This document shows, piece after piece, positions 46,232 through 57,567 of a stretch of DNA of 64,000 nucleotides. The first letter of the stretch is position 1; each line of letters opens with the position of its first letter. Location: assembly GCF_002575655.3 (NCBI RefSeq), contig NC_053039.3, forward strand, positions 371,543,633 to 371,607,632. The letters run 5' to 3'. The translations under genes were made by a program, and so were the position numbers. Origin of the DNA: Aegilops tauschii subsp. strangulata (lineage: Eukaryota > Streptophyta > Magnoliopsida > Poales > Poaceae). Below the pieces are notes generated by a model, which saw only the letters and a list, made by a program, of their open reading frames with translations, ran no database searches and had not been told where the DNA came from.

Positions 46232-47472
46232 TGTTGGGGATATTACTACTAGGTGTAAACCGGCCAAGGAAGCCGGGTCAATCAGGAGGGTATACTGCAC
46301 AAAGTTTTTACAGGATCATGCACTCCCACTTGCCTACAATACAACCCTGTAAATGGCTTTGGCAGAGTAAATGCACCATGAAGATCAAGGTGTTTGGCTG
46401 GCTTTTGTTTTTTGACAGACTTAACACCAAGGATATGCTGGTTAGGAGACACTGGCGCTCGAATCAGGATGACAATCTTTGCCTCATCTGCAGTGAGTTG
46501 GCGTATGAGAATAGGATACATCTATTTTTTAACTGCACCTTCAGCTGTAGAATCTGGAACTATTTGGGTATTGATTGGTCTGGAGGTTCAGATATCCTGC
46601 AATGTCTCCTGCACGCCAGGTCTACCTTCACACACCCTTTCTTCGTTGAAGTTATACTAACAGCAGCCTGGAATATTTGGATCAGGCGAAATGGCAGAAT
46701 TTTCAGAGCTGAGAGAGCTACTTTCAGTGCTTGGAAGTGTAATTTCATCCATGACATTTCCTTGCTTGCTCATAGGGTGAAGGACTGTAACAAGCCAAAA
46801 CTTTTGGCTTGGATTGCTTCTTTGTTGTAAAGCAAGTACAGTTAGTTAGCAAATAGGTAGACTCTTTCCCCTTTTGTTTTCCTTCCTTGTATAGTTTGTT
46901 TTACTTGTACAGTGGTTCTTTTTTAATAAAGGGCTGTGGGGCTTTGCCTCACAGTAAATATTCAAAAAAAAGGAAGCCGGGTTATCCCCATAATGGATTG
47001 TTTATACTTAAAAGCCCATGAAGACAGGGAATAAAGCGGCTTACTACAGAGACTCGAAGGCCTGAGGCCCAAAGGTAGATTAAGGCCTGTAGTTATAAAC
47101 CGCCATATAGTACATAGCTTGTATTGTAAGATATGACAAAGTAGAGACCGAGCCGGTATGTGTATAAACCGGCATCGGGACTCTGTAAGCCGGCGGGCGT
47201 CGACCTGTGTATATAAAGGCACGACCCGACGGCGGTTCAAGGACAACAGATAACAACTCGAGACTCAGGGAAGGCATATTTGCTCCCTGATCATCGAAAC
47301 CCCAGCAATTCCATCACAACTAGACGTAGGCTTTTACCTTCATCGTAAGGGGCCGAACTAGTATAAAACTCTCGTGTCTCTTGTCCGGTTTAACCCCTTT
47401 AAGCTAACCCGTTGCCATGGCTCCACGACTAAGTCCTTTCGCTAGGACTTCTGCCGGGACAATTCCACGACA
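46232..47472 (+). repeat. Tat-element 3' LTR, interrupted by a LINE
   Basis: TGTTGGGGATATT...TTCCACGACA; the LTR portions are 46232-46278 and 46970-47472. TATA box at 47210-47217. TSD AACGT at 47473-47477 matches 19649-19653. Confidence 0.92.
46279..46969 (+). mobile_element. 5'-truncated LINE insertion
   Basis: A 691-bp 3' end of a LINE. The coding part to 46830 shows a zf-RVT-type domain (WLWQSKCTMKIKVFGWLLFFDRL, then CLICSELAYENRIHLFFNC and IWNYLG). A 3' UTR with AATAAAGG at 46926 and a short A-tail follow. Flanked by a 13-bp target duplication AAGGAAGCCGGGT (46266-46278 and 46970-46982). No RT core or endonuclease remains, so it is dead on arrival. Confidence 0.88.
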
Positions 47473-47477
47473 AACGT

Positions 47478-48816
47478 GATCCAGAGGACTTGGACCCTAC
47501 GTCAAGAAAGCAACCAGGAGGGCACGAGGTAGGGGGGCGCGCCTACCACCCTGGGCGCGCCATCCACCCTCGTGGGCCCCATGTTGCTCCACCGACGTAC
47601 TTCTTCCTCCTATATATACCTACGTACCCCCAAACCAACAGAAGCATCCACGAAAACCTAATTCCACCGCCGCAACCTTTTGTACCCGTGAGATCCCATC
47701 TTGGGGCCTTTTCTGGCGTCCTACCGGAGGGGGCATTGATCACGGAGGGCTTCTACATCAACACCATAGCCCTTCCGATGATGTGTGAGTAGTTTACCTC
47801 AGACCTTCGGGACCATAGTTATTAGCTAGATGGCTTCTTCTCTCTCTTTGGATCTCAATACAAAGTTCTCCACGATTCTCGTGGAGATCTATTCGATGTA
47901 ATCTTCTTTTGCGGTGTGTTTGTTGAGACCGATGAATTGTGGGTTTATGATCAAGTTTATCTATGAACAATATTTGAATCTTCTCTGAATTCTTTTATGT
48001 ACGATTGGTTATCTTTGCAAGTCTCTTCGAATTATCAGTTTGGTTTGGCCTACTAGATTGATCTTTCTTGCAATGGGTGAAGTGCTTAGCTTTGGTTTCA
48101 GTCTTGCGGTGTCCTTTCCCAGTGACAGCAGGGGCAGCAAGGCACGTATTGTATTGTTGCCATCAAGGATAACAAGATGGGGTTTATATCATATTGCATG
48201 AGTTTATCCCTCTACATCATGTCATCTTACTTAAAGCGTTACTCTGTTCTTATGAACTTAATACTCTAGATGCATGCTGGATAGCGGTCGATGTGTGGAG
48301 TAATAGTAGTAGATGTAGGCAGGAGTCGGTCTACTTGTCACGGACGTGATGCCTATATACATGATCATACCTAGATATTCTCATAACTATGCTCAATTCT
48401 ATCAATTTCTCAACAGTAATTTGTTCACCCACCGTAATACTTATGCTCTTGAGAGAAGCCACTAGTGAAACCTATGGCCCCCGGGTCTATTTTCCATCAT
48501 ATTAATCTTCCAACACTTAGCTATTTTTATTGCCTTTTATTTTACCTTGCATCTTTATCATAAAAATACCAAAAATATTATCTTATCATATCTATCGGAT
48601 CTCTCTTTCGTAAGTGACCGTGAAGGGATTGACAACCCCTTTATTGCGTTGGTTGCGAGGTTTTTATTTGTTTGTGTAGGTGCGAGGGACTTGAGCGTTG
48701 CCTCCTACTGGATTGATACCTTGGGTCTCAAAAAACTGAGGGAAATACTTACGCTACTTTGCTGCATCACCCTTTCCTCTTCAAGGGAAAACCAACGTAG
48801 TGCTCAAGAGGTAGCA
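47478..48816 (+). repeat. right part of the 1.58-kb solo LTR
   Basis: Continuation of the LTR started at 19415. Contains TATA TATATATACC (47611-47620) and a GCGCGCC-rich U3. Ends GAGGTAGCA followed by TSD CGCCC (48817-48821). Confidence 0.88.
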
Positions 48817-48821
48817 CGCCC

Positions 48822-49501
48822 CCTGGATTATGAGATTCCTCAGATCAAGGTCTTCAATCAATTACAAGGCTGACTTTCAAAATCACCTCAGCTACTTGCC
48901 CCCAATAGAAGTCCTCAAGCGGACATTTTACTCAGCTGATGAGAAGGGCAAGGCCACTGTTGTTATTGATGAAGGAGTTCGTCCATTGGATGGTCAGTTC
49001 CACAAAGCCGCATCTTACTCCACCAATGATGAGTCTGCCACTCATGACTCTGCCGCCAATGCCTCAAAGCAAAATCCTCAAGGCATAGCTCCAAGGGTGA
49101 TGACTGATCGCGAGCTTCTCCTCAGTCTTCACTAGAAGGTCGATCGCAACCACAAATGTGTTAAGCATCAGTGTGGTTCCAGTCTTCACAACATGACTGC
49201 TACACACAATGTAGTGAAGAAGAACCACTTCTACCTCCATGAAGTATTCAATCGCACCTGGGCTGTTCTGTCTCATCTTTATGGTGAAGAAGATCTGAAG
49301 CAAATGGGTCTCAAGTAGGACTTTGACTGGTCTCAACCACCAGCGAAGAAATTCAAGAAAGTCAAAGTTCCTTCCTTGGTGGCCAGCTCATATTCTTCAT
49401 TGCACGATACTGATGAGCATGAAGATTTGGACGACACTGCGGCAGACCCTACTTCAACAACCGACCCCAACAACGCTGGCGCTCCTCCATCGACTTCATG
49501 A
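48822..49501 (+). pseudogene. Sirevirus second ORF, C-terminal part
   Basis: Joins in frame with the 19414 end when the solo LTR and one CGCCC are removed. Shows SINYKADFQNHLSYLPPIEV and an acidic tail, with in-frame stops near 49135 and 49318 and the natural-looking end at 49501. Function unknown. Confidence 0.7.
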
Positions 49502-50024
49502 TGATATTCTTCAGGGGCGTTAGTCCTCACTTTTCGTCCCTTTTGGTCATTTGATGACAAAGGGGGAGAAATTTGAGTTAGTCTTCAAGCGGGTCTCTAT
49601 TTATGGGTGTTTTTGCTAAGTTACAACTCTCGTTCTTTTGAAAACTTTGTTGGATCAAGTTGTAAACTTAAACCCGATGGTGGTTTGATACTTTTGCTTT
49701 GTTCTTCTGCATGCTATTTCCAAATATATGTCATATGCATGCATGCTGAATTACATCAGTCACCATATTTCATCATGCATGTCAAATTCTTCATATCATA
49801 TGTTAAATGCGTGTATGAATTACAAGATATAGGGGGAGATCTCCATGATTCTACTCTTCAAATGTGCATTGCTTCAAAAGCAAATTCCTCACTATGCACA
49901 TCTTCAGGGGGAGTTCTTCTATATCTTGCAATCGAATTCCTCAATATCAGTATTTACACTTCATATGTTTATCCCCGTTGAAAACTTAACCGATATTGTC
50001 ATCAATCACCAAAAAGGGGGAGAT
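49502..50024 (+). promoter_or_regulatory. Sirevirus 3' region with multiple polypurine tracts
   Basis: AAAGGGGGAGAA (49560), TAGGGGGAGAT (49830), CAGGGGGAGTT (49905) and the primary AAAAAGGGGGAGAT (50011-50024), immediately before the 3' LTR. Repeated polypurine tracts are a known Sirevirus signature; the last primes plus-strand DNA synthesis. Confidence 0.8.
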
Positions 50025-50374
50025 TGTAAGTGCATCTAGTGCCCCTTGGTGATTTTGGTGTATTGAAGACTTATAGGTTACGGGACTAATGCGTTCGTGA
50101 GTGTACACAAGTCTACAAGTCTATGAGAAGTTCGATATTTACAGAGAAATTCGACCCCTAAAAATGAACGTCTTCAACTGAAGACTTTGGATTTCTGAAG
50201 ACTTTGAAGATGAAAAAATTGGTGTGCCCATGATGACTTGATATTCATGCGAGGAACATGAAGCATGAAGACTTTTTTTTCATAGTTTCATTTTCTCTTT
50301 CTTGAGTCATAGGAAACACCGTACTATTAAAGGGGGTCGAGGAAAAACTAAGGAAAAGTTTCCAAGTGATGCTC
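50025..50374 (+). repeat. Sirevirus 3' LTR, truncated
   Basis: TGTAAGTGC... matches 4439-4800 and stops at GATGCTC, where another LTR (TGATGTCTAC) begins. The remaining roughly 1.1 kb is not found in the window. Confidence 0.88.
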
Positions 50375-51333
50375 TGATGTCTACTACACAACCTTCTTCT
50401 TATAGACGTTGTTGGGCCTCCAAGTGCAGAGGTTTGTAGGACAGTAGCAAATTTCCCTCAAGTGGATGACCTAAGGTTTATCAATCTGTGGGAGGCGTAG
50501 GATGAAGATGGTCTCTCTCAAACAACCCTGCAACCAAATAACAAAGAGTCTCTTGTGTCCCCAACACACCCAATACAATGGTCAATTGTATAGGTGCACT
50601 AGTTCGGCGAAGAGATGGTGAAGCAAGTGCAATATGGATGGTAGATATAGGTTTTTGTAATCTGAAAATATAAAAACAGCAAGGTAACTAATGATAAAAG
50701 TGAGCACAAACGGTATGGCAATGCATAGAAACAAGGCCTAGGGTTCATACTTTCACTAGTGCAAGTTCTCTCAACCATAATAACATAATTGGATCATATA
50801 ACTATCCCTCAACATGCAACAAAGAGTCACTCCAAAGTCACTAATAGCAGAGAACAAACGAAGAGATTATTGTAGGGTACCAAACCATCTCAAAGTTATT
50901 CTTTCTGATCGATCTATTCAAGAGTCCGTAGTAAAATAACACGAAACTATTCTTTCCGTTCGATCTATCCTAGAGTTCATACTAGAATAACACCTTAAGA
51001 CACACATCAACCAAAACACTAATGTCAACTAGATACTCCAATGTCACCACAAGTATCCATGGGTATGATTATACGATATGCATCACACAATCTCAGATTC
51101 ATCTATTCAAACCAACACAAAGTACTTCAAAGAGTGCCCCAAAGTTTCTACCGGAGAGTCAAGACGAAAACGTGTGCCAACCCCTATGCATAAGTTCACA
51201 AGGTCAATGAACCCGCCAGTTCATTACCAAAACATACATCAAGTAGATCACGTGATATCCCATTGTCACCACAGATAAGCACATGCAAGACATACATCAA
51301 GTGTTCTCAAATCCTTAAAGACTCAATCCGATA
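50375..51333 (-). mobile_element. gypsy LTR fragment
   Basis: Begins TGATGTCTACTAC, the reverse-complement end of a common Triticeae gypsy LTR related to the 19415/48816 family (shared GAGGGAAAT-TTGCTAC-type sequence near that end). About 960 bp remain before it is cut at 51333 by CACTA sequence. Open frames here are LTR artefacts. Confidence 0.75.
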
Positions 51334-52640
51334 CACTACAAAAAAATACACTTCCGTGATGATACGTGTTTGTCACAGTAGGTCGCGTTTTTTGTCATGC
51401 ATGTCCATCCATGACGATTTTATGACAGAATCAAGATTGTCATACCTGTGCTGTCGTAGAAGTGTTCCATGACATTACCAAAATTATCATCACGGAAGTG
51501 TCCACTTCCATGACGATAAATCATGCGTCACAGAAGTGCTTTCGTCAAGGGTGACCGACACGTGGCATCCACCGTAACGGAACGCCGTTAAGCTATCGGG
51601 TCGGGTTTTGGATCCGATAACCCGTTAACAGCCCCGACCAATTGGAAATTTCCACGTGTAAAATTCTTATTGGCCGGACGAAACACGTGTCAGCTCGTCA
51701 GTGGGCCACATAGGCGCCTATGATATGTCGACACGTGCAACGGCCCACCACTGGCCCATTTGGCTTACAAAGCCGGCCCGTTTGACTTGGTCAAAAGTTA
51801 ACGGGCTGGCCCATGAGAAGCCTATTAACGGTCTCTTCACAAATAGCCCATTTTACGGCCCGTTAACTCACGACCCGTTAGGCCCTAAAGGAAATCGGCC
51901 CAACAACGTCATGTGGGCCGTCGAATATAACACCAGCCCATTTCACTTTCGGCCCATGTATGGCCCACGACATCTTTCGGCCCATATGAGGCCTTCGTAT
52001 CATTTGGCCCTTTACAGGCCACGGTGACTCTAGCCCATAATGAACAGTAATTTTCTTTATACCCGTTAACGGCCCGTGATTTACATGGGCCGTTTCTAGC
52101 CCGTGTTAGCTTTCGGCCTATTGACGGCCCATACGTTCTTGGGCTCCTTTTCTGCCCTCGATTACTTCCGGCCCGTTACTGGCCTGTTGCCCTAATGGGC
52201 CAAATTCGGCCCATGGCAAGAGTCGTCCCGTTACTGGCCTGTTCCCCTAATGGGCCAAATTCGGCCCATGGCAAGAGTCGGCCCGTTACTGGCCCGTTAC
52301 CCTAATGGGCCAAATTCGGCCCATGGCAAGAGTCGGCCTGTTTTTGGCCTGTTAACCCGTTGCGCCGTTTCCAGCCCGTCCTATATTCTGGCACATTAAC
52401 GACCCGTTATGCCTGTGACAGAATTAAGCCTTTGCTGTCCTACGGCCTGTTAACGGCCTGTTACCATGCTGGGTCGATACCAATTACGCCCGATTACGGC
52501 CCATGTAGACCCATTTATCCGACGGCCCGAGGCCCACCGATTACAGGCCCATTTATCGACGGCCCGTAGGAGACCCATGGATCCTACGGCCCGTATATGG
52601 CCCATGGTAGTTGCGGCACTAGCAAACCAGGGAAAAAGAA
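51334..52640 (+). repeat. CACTA-2 left terminus and subterminal repeats
   Basis: CACTACAAAAAAATAC, then GTGAC/GTCAC-rich sequence (51350-51560) and many GGCCCGTTA/GGCCCATG motifs (51700-52610). Includes a perfect-looking tandem of three 55-bp units at about 52170-52340 (CCCGTTACTGGCC...ATGGGCCAAATTCGGCCCATG). The motifs are likely binding sites for the element protein. Confidence 0.75.
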
Positions 52641-52941
52641 GACTAGGAAATAAATAAGGCCGAAACTAACGCTAGGCTATTAAGGCGATTGCACAGATTA
52701 CATCCACTCGGCATCAAAGATCGCCACCAGTGCAAATATAGGGAACACCCTACACTAAACGAAAATGGCTTGCTGTTTTCTTCAGCCGGTGGCTGCACGT
52801 TAAGAATAAATTTTGTATCGCACCAAAACAAATTACAACTATATAACAAAAGGAAGGTTGTCATAAAAATTAACAGTCTAGCAGATAAATGCACCACCAG
52901 AAGTTCAGAAGCTCAGTTCATTTGACCTGACGGTTACGTTT

Positions 52942-55248
52942 TCATGCTGTATTGTCCGATGGAGCACCATAACCCTCGCCTTCATTTCCCCTAGGCTCCT
53001 GAACAACATAGCAAATGTCTGATAGTCTGGTTTCAAAACCATGCATATCTTGACGACAATGAGCAATGTTTCTCCTTGTTCCACAAAGGGTCTCTGTTAG
53101 GGAATGGACTTGTGTCTGGAGCGCAGATACAACATTTCTTTGAGCTTGCATATCTTGATCATGAGGCAGTTTGGACGATATTTCCTTAACAACCAACCCA
53201 GTATTACGCAGGAACGTGCTTTTGGCACTATTAGTGGACAGGTACTGACCCACTGCAGCAAGAGCTGACATTGCGGTTATAGTTGCCTTGCCACCTCCAG
53301 AAGATGGCGGTTCCACCATTTTTTCCATAGCTCGCTGAAAAGTTGAGGTTTTACATTAGTAGTACCAGAACAGATGATATTAAGGAGGCAGCAATACCAA
53401 ACAAAATAGCTTTGGTCTATATACAGAACTTATTCTGGTGAACCCATGTAAAATATTAGTTGTATTTTATTGCAAAGTACATAATAAAACCAGGTTCCAA
53501 ACATATGACCATGTACCATCGCTAATGTATTGTCTATTTCTTCACATTGTATTGAGGGCTAAGGATAAAGAGACGAAGTTTATAATACGGTAAGCATAGT
53601 ATGACATCATTCATATCACAAAACAACTGAGAACAGACATACAGGCAATTGTAACGTTGTGTGGGTAAGTCCAGCACGGAACTAGATTACGGGTCAAGAG
53701 CAAAGGAACATCACTCCTCTCTTTTACACCTTGTAAGGTGCAATGATACGCTAAGACAATTGTGTATAAAATTGAAAAGAGTAATAGACATTGGCTGCAA
53801 ACCATGCAGTTCAAGGCACAAGTCAGAGTAAGTAGTAGTTAAAAGGCATGAGGATTAAGGACTTACAATAGCGGCTTTGACTGGTGTAGTCATGCCCTTC
53901 TTCTTGCTGGTGTGACAGTCCTTGAAGATTTCCACAGCATTTGGTTCAGGTACTTTTTGGTCCTTGCGGGCTTTCCTCTGCATTTCGAACAAGTCAATAT
54001 AGATCTGATAATATGGTACAGCGAAAAGAGTGAAACAACAGCTAATTAAAAGAGCCTTGCAGTGTGCAATATAGCTACGAGATCCTGTCGTCTGTTGGAA
54101 TTTCACTTTCGTACGGTTGGCCTTGTTCTTTGAACAGTTCACCTACAAGAAGATAGATTTGTGTGGCACATGTGTAAATAGGACTTCAACATGTGATCTG
54201 ATCACATATATATAATGTACCTGATACTTCGGATCTGACCAGTGTTTAACAAGGCCCCTCCAGTCTTCATCCGATATATTTTCCACTGGAGATGTTTGGG
54301 AAAGTTCACTGTTAGCCTTGCCTTCAAAGTGAGTTTTCCTCAAGTTATACCGATACTGTCGCAGAGCAGACTTGAAAACATGGGTGCAAGCTTGTCTGGT
54401 TGCATCATCTTGGCTATCCAACTTGAACCTCATCTGTTGAAAATTATGGGAGTCTCATTATCAGCAACCTAGAAAGTATGGGACAGAGCAAGACGATATT
54501 ACTAGTTTCCATACATAACCATACTTACAGATAAATGGTCGAGGAAGGTGTTGAACTGGGTTTCGTCTTTGTCATTCCTGTACTGAATCCATGTTGGGAG
54601 GATACGTACATGACACCTAACGGCAACCGCTGCCTCTGATACTAACTTGGCTGACTCTGTAGCATCACGTGGCCTTTTTAAACCTGCCTCAAAATGGATC
54701 TCCATTCTTCCTCCCCTAGATTTAGTTAACCTATAGAGCATTATCCCTGATGTTTGTTTCCTCTTGCGCCTAGGTGCTAGTCCAACAACGAACATAGGAA
54801 GTGTTAGTGTACATCAAACTATGAGACTACATATAAAGAAGCATGCAATTGTAACTTGACTCCAGCAACTACCTTCTTGCTGTTGAAGCTCACAAGGTTC
54901 ATCTGATATTGCCAACTCGTCTTGTGTCAAGAGTGCTTGGGAAGTAGTGTTAGGTGGCAAGGGAGCTTGGGAACGTGCTGCTAGCTCAGTTGACGCACGA
55001 GTAAGTCGTGCAGCTGGTAGTACTGTGGTAGGTCTTGCAAGAACTAGGGTTGTCTCTGCTTGTTTGGTGGCAGCTATTTGTTTCTGTTTGGCTTTTTTTG
55101 CAACTCGTGTAGCATGGGATGCCGTGTTTGTAGAATTATCTGCTGGACTTTGACCTTCTATTGTACCATCAGTACCAGCAGAATCTACAGGATTCATCCG
55201 CTTCTCATTCCCTGCCATTCTGTGTTTGTTCCTCTTTCTCTGTGCCAT
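52942..55248 (-). pseudogene. CACTA-2 Transposase_24-type (Ptta/En/Spm) protein gene, core exons
   Basis: Minus-strand exons with splice signals: 55248-54873, 54776-54529, 54433-54221, 54142-about 54060, 54004-53867 and 53334-52942 (stop). Key blocks are GIMLYRLTKSRGGRMEIHF, WRGLVKHWSDPKYQ and CSKNKANRTKVKFQQTTGS, the last two typical of plant Transposase_24. A C-terminal helical region follows (VVSALQTQVHSLTETLCG). The N-terminus is basic and Ala/Thr-rich. No obvious stop breaks these exons; one junction near 54060 lacks a clear GT donor (a GC donor is possible), so whether it is intact is unsure. Role in family: DNA binding at element ends. Confidence 0.72.
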
Positions 55249-55259
55249 GTTAAGTCAAG

Positions 55260-57160
55260 CCGACAAGAAAAACGAATAACAATTTAGTTCTTCAGAACAA
55301 ATTGATGCGTGATGCAGACGAACTGAACTTTGATGTTAGACAACCACATGATAGGAGGATGTAATCTGTATGAAAAACAGGACGGAAGAGATAACCAGAA
55401 CTATGATGTGTAAACTAAGAAGAAGACATTTCACCAAATTAGAAGCAATGCAATGGAAGGTAGACACCATATGAAAGATGCTACAAATATCGCTCTGCCA
55501 AGTTAACAGTGTCTCATCATAAATGGCGTTTAAACAAATGCGAAGCAGTACAAGAAATAAATCATATGCAAAATGCAAACAACATCACACTACCATGTTA
55601 GAGGTCTCTCGTCATTAGTGCCATTGCATATTCACAGCATTGCATATTCACAGCTTATGATGTGTAAACTAAGGAGAAGGCATTTCAACAAATTAGAAGC
55701 AATGAAAGCTAGACACCATATGAAAGATGCAACGAATATCACTCTACCAAGTTAAAACTGTCTCGTCATAAGTGCCATTTCAACAAGTTAGTAGTACAAG
55801 CTAGAAAAGAATGTGAGATGTAACCTATATCACACTCCGAAGTCAAACGTGTCTTATGATAAGTGATTGTTGCAGGTTACACAACAGTAGTAATTTGATG
55901 TAAGAACATGGTGTGATAGACAGATATTGTATGTTCTAGAAACAAGAACACGTGTCTTATTCAAGTATAATGTGTAAGGTAAGCAGATGGAATTCAACAA
56001 AATTAGAAGCAATACAAGCTAGACATCACACATAACATGCAACCACATATAACAGTGCCAAGTTAGAGGGAGCACCGGTGATGCTGCACTAGGGGAGACG
56101 TGCTCATCATAAACACAACTTTGTTGAGTGTCTATGCATGTGTTGTCTTGGAAATCATCTTGGGGGTGTGGAGGAGTAGAAGCTGTAGAGGCCCTCCGTT
56201 CGGAAGGAGCACCTTTATCCGCTGCCTTGCTAACTTCCTTCCGCTTTATTAATTTTGCATTGTCAAGTAAAACCGACAAGAAAAAGCAATAAAATTCTCT
56301 CTTCAGAACTCATTCATGCATGATACTGACAATCACTACTTTGATGTAAGGCAAACACATGATACCAGGATGGAATATGTACGAAAAACAGGACGGCATG
56401 GCATGTTCACAACTGTTTGTGTAAACTAAGCAGAAACCATTCCAGCAAATAAGAAGCAATGCAAGCTAGACACCACATGAAAGATGCAACCAATATGACT
56501 CTGCCAAGTTAAAAGCGTCCCATCATAAATGGAATTTCAACAAATTAGAAGCAGCGCATGCTATAAATCATATGAATGATGCAACTAATATCGCACTGCA
56601 TATACAAAAGGTGTGTCGTCATGTTGATTGATGCGGGATGCAAAAAAAATAGTTTTATGTAAGGACATGCTTAATAGACAGATGTACTATGTACTAAATA
56701 CAGGAAGGCATGCCACATTAATAGGTATAATGTATAAGCTAAGCAGACTAGCACATGCAGTTTAACAAGATTGGAAGAATTACAATCTAGACACCATATG
56801 CAACATGCAACCACATATCACGGTGCCAAGTTAGAGCAAGCACCTGCGATGCTAATGTAGGGGAAATGCTGTAATCAACTACAGAGCTACGTTCACTATC
56901 TTCATCTAGCATTTCTGTTTCTTGAGAATCATGTCGGGAGGCTGACGCTGCATTCTTTAAATGAGGAGTAGTCCCCTTGCCTGCCTGCCTCGTCATAAGT
57001 GATTGATGAGGGATACACAAGAACATTAGTTTGATGTAAGAACATGGTTAATACACAGATGTACTAGTATGTACCAAAAATAGAAAGGTATGTCATATTC
57101 AAAGGTATAATGTGTAAGCTAAGCAGATGCAATTTAACCAAATTAGAAGCAATACAAGCT
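55260..57160 (-). repeat. degenerate intron repeats of CACTA-2
   Basis: A unit with AAATTAGAAGCAATGCAAGCTAGACACCATATGAAAGATGCAAC recurs (for example near 55440, 55690, 55995, 56450, 56760 and 57140), each followed by CTCTRCCAAGTTAAA-type sequence. These are introns that duplicated together with small exons. Confidence 0.75.
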
Positions 57161-57560
57161 AGACATCCGGCTGGAGTGGTGAGCATGATCATCTAGGGCC
57201 TGAGAGCCTGGTGGGAGGCGGGCTGCTTCGCCACCATCGCAGCTTTTTAGTTGGCTTCCAGGTGATGCCTATCTTTGCTGGGCTTGTCACTGGCTCGGCC
57301 AGTGCCCTGACTATCTATTTGTCTTCTGGTGCTCACGGGATGGTGGTTCATGTAAAACAAATATCTTTCCTTATCTTACCGACTTCGGCCTTTCGAATAC
57401 AAGCTAGACACCATATGGAACATGCAACCACATATGACACCGCGAAGTTAAAGCAAGCACCTAGGATGGTGGTTCATTGTGAGCGAGGTCATCAACTCCA
57501 GAGCTACGTTTACCGTCTCCATCTGCTGACACTGCACCCTTTATAGCGCTGTAACGTGTC
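56060..57560 (-). pseudogene. three tandemly duplicated exon-intron modules of CACTA-2
   Basis: Exon-like segments end at about 56080, 56850 and 57465 (minus). Each is followed by the same intron start GGTGCTTGCTCTAACTTGGCACC...ATATGTGGTTGCATG. The encoded pieces are acidic and Ser/Asp-rich, with related ends (HVSPSAAS, SISPTLAS). Whether all are spliced into the core gene is not clear. Confidence 0.55.
57166..57395. other. 230-bp insertion of unknown origin with 15-bp direct repeats
   Basis: Flanked by AATACAAGCTAGACA at 57151-57165 and 57396-57410. GC content is higher than the surrounding intron, with no A-tail, no terminal inverted repeat and no recognised coding. A plus-strand reading contains a hydrophobic stretch (PIFAGLVTGSASALTIYL). 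Confidence 0.55.
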
Positions 57561-57567
57561 TTACCTA

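Larger units (their letters stand above)
19654..47472 (+). mobile_element. Ty3/gypsy Tat-lineage retrotransposon with antisense gene, complete but nested
   Basis: LTRs at 19654-20190 and 46232-47472 are flanked by AACGT (19649-19653 and 47473-47477). Removing the CACTA (31435-44946) and LINE (46279-46969) insertions and their duplicated targets leaves about 13.6 kb. Order: LTR, PBS, gag, protease, RT, RNase H, a second RNase H, integrase, tandem repeats, then a minus-strand multi-exon gene, then LTR. Two RNase H domains and an antisense gene are features of the Tat lineage. LTRs differ at about 17 of 537 sites by eye. Pol has several stops. Confidence 0.88.
19415..48816 (+). mobile_element. 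solo gypsy LTR (1.58 kb), split by a later element
   Basis: Segments 19415-19653 (TGATACGTCTCC...) and 47478-48816 (...GAGGTAGCA) form one LTR of about 1578 bp with TG/CA ends and a perfect 5-bp target duplication CGCCC. No internal domain of this family is present. A TATA box (TATATATACC) lies at 47611-47620. The type is a very common Triticeae gypsy LTR (Sabrina/Fatima/WHAM group; exact family unresolved). Confidence 0.88.
4439..50374 (+). mobile_element. Ty1/copia Sirevirus (Maximus-like), interrupted by nested elements
   Basis: The outer element of the main nest. Evidence: 5' LTR 4439-5927, PBS TGGTATCAGAGC at 5930-5941, copia-order pol (protease, integrase, RT, RNase H) at about 7950-11118, a second long ORF after pol, repeated AGGGGGAG tracts before the 3' LTR, and a 3' LTR start at 50025. 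An iMet PBS, an extra ORF and multiple polypurine tracts are hallmarks of Sireviruses. Nested insertions at 11785-15698 and 19415-48816 account for most of its span. The name Maximus is from memory of the LTR start TGTAAGTGCATCTAGTGCCC. Confidence 0.85.

Noticed and set aside
50375..51333. Possible second half of the 1.58-kb solo LTR family as a paired LTR
   Set aside because: Opposite orientation, different terminal sequence and no matching TSD; treated as a separate fragment.
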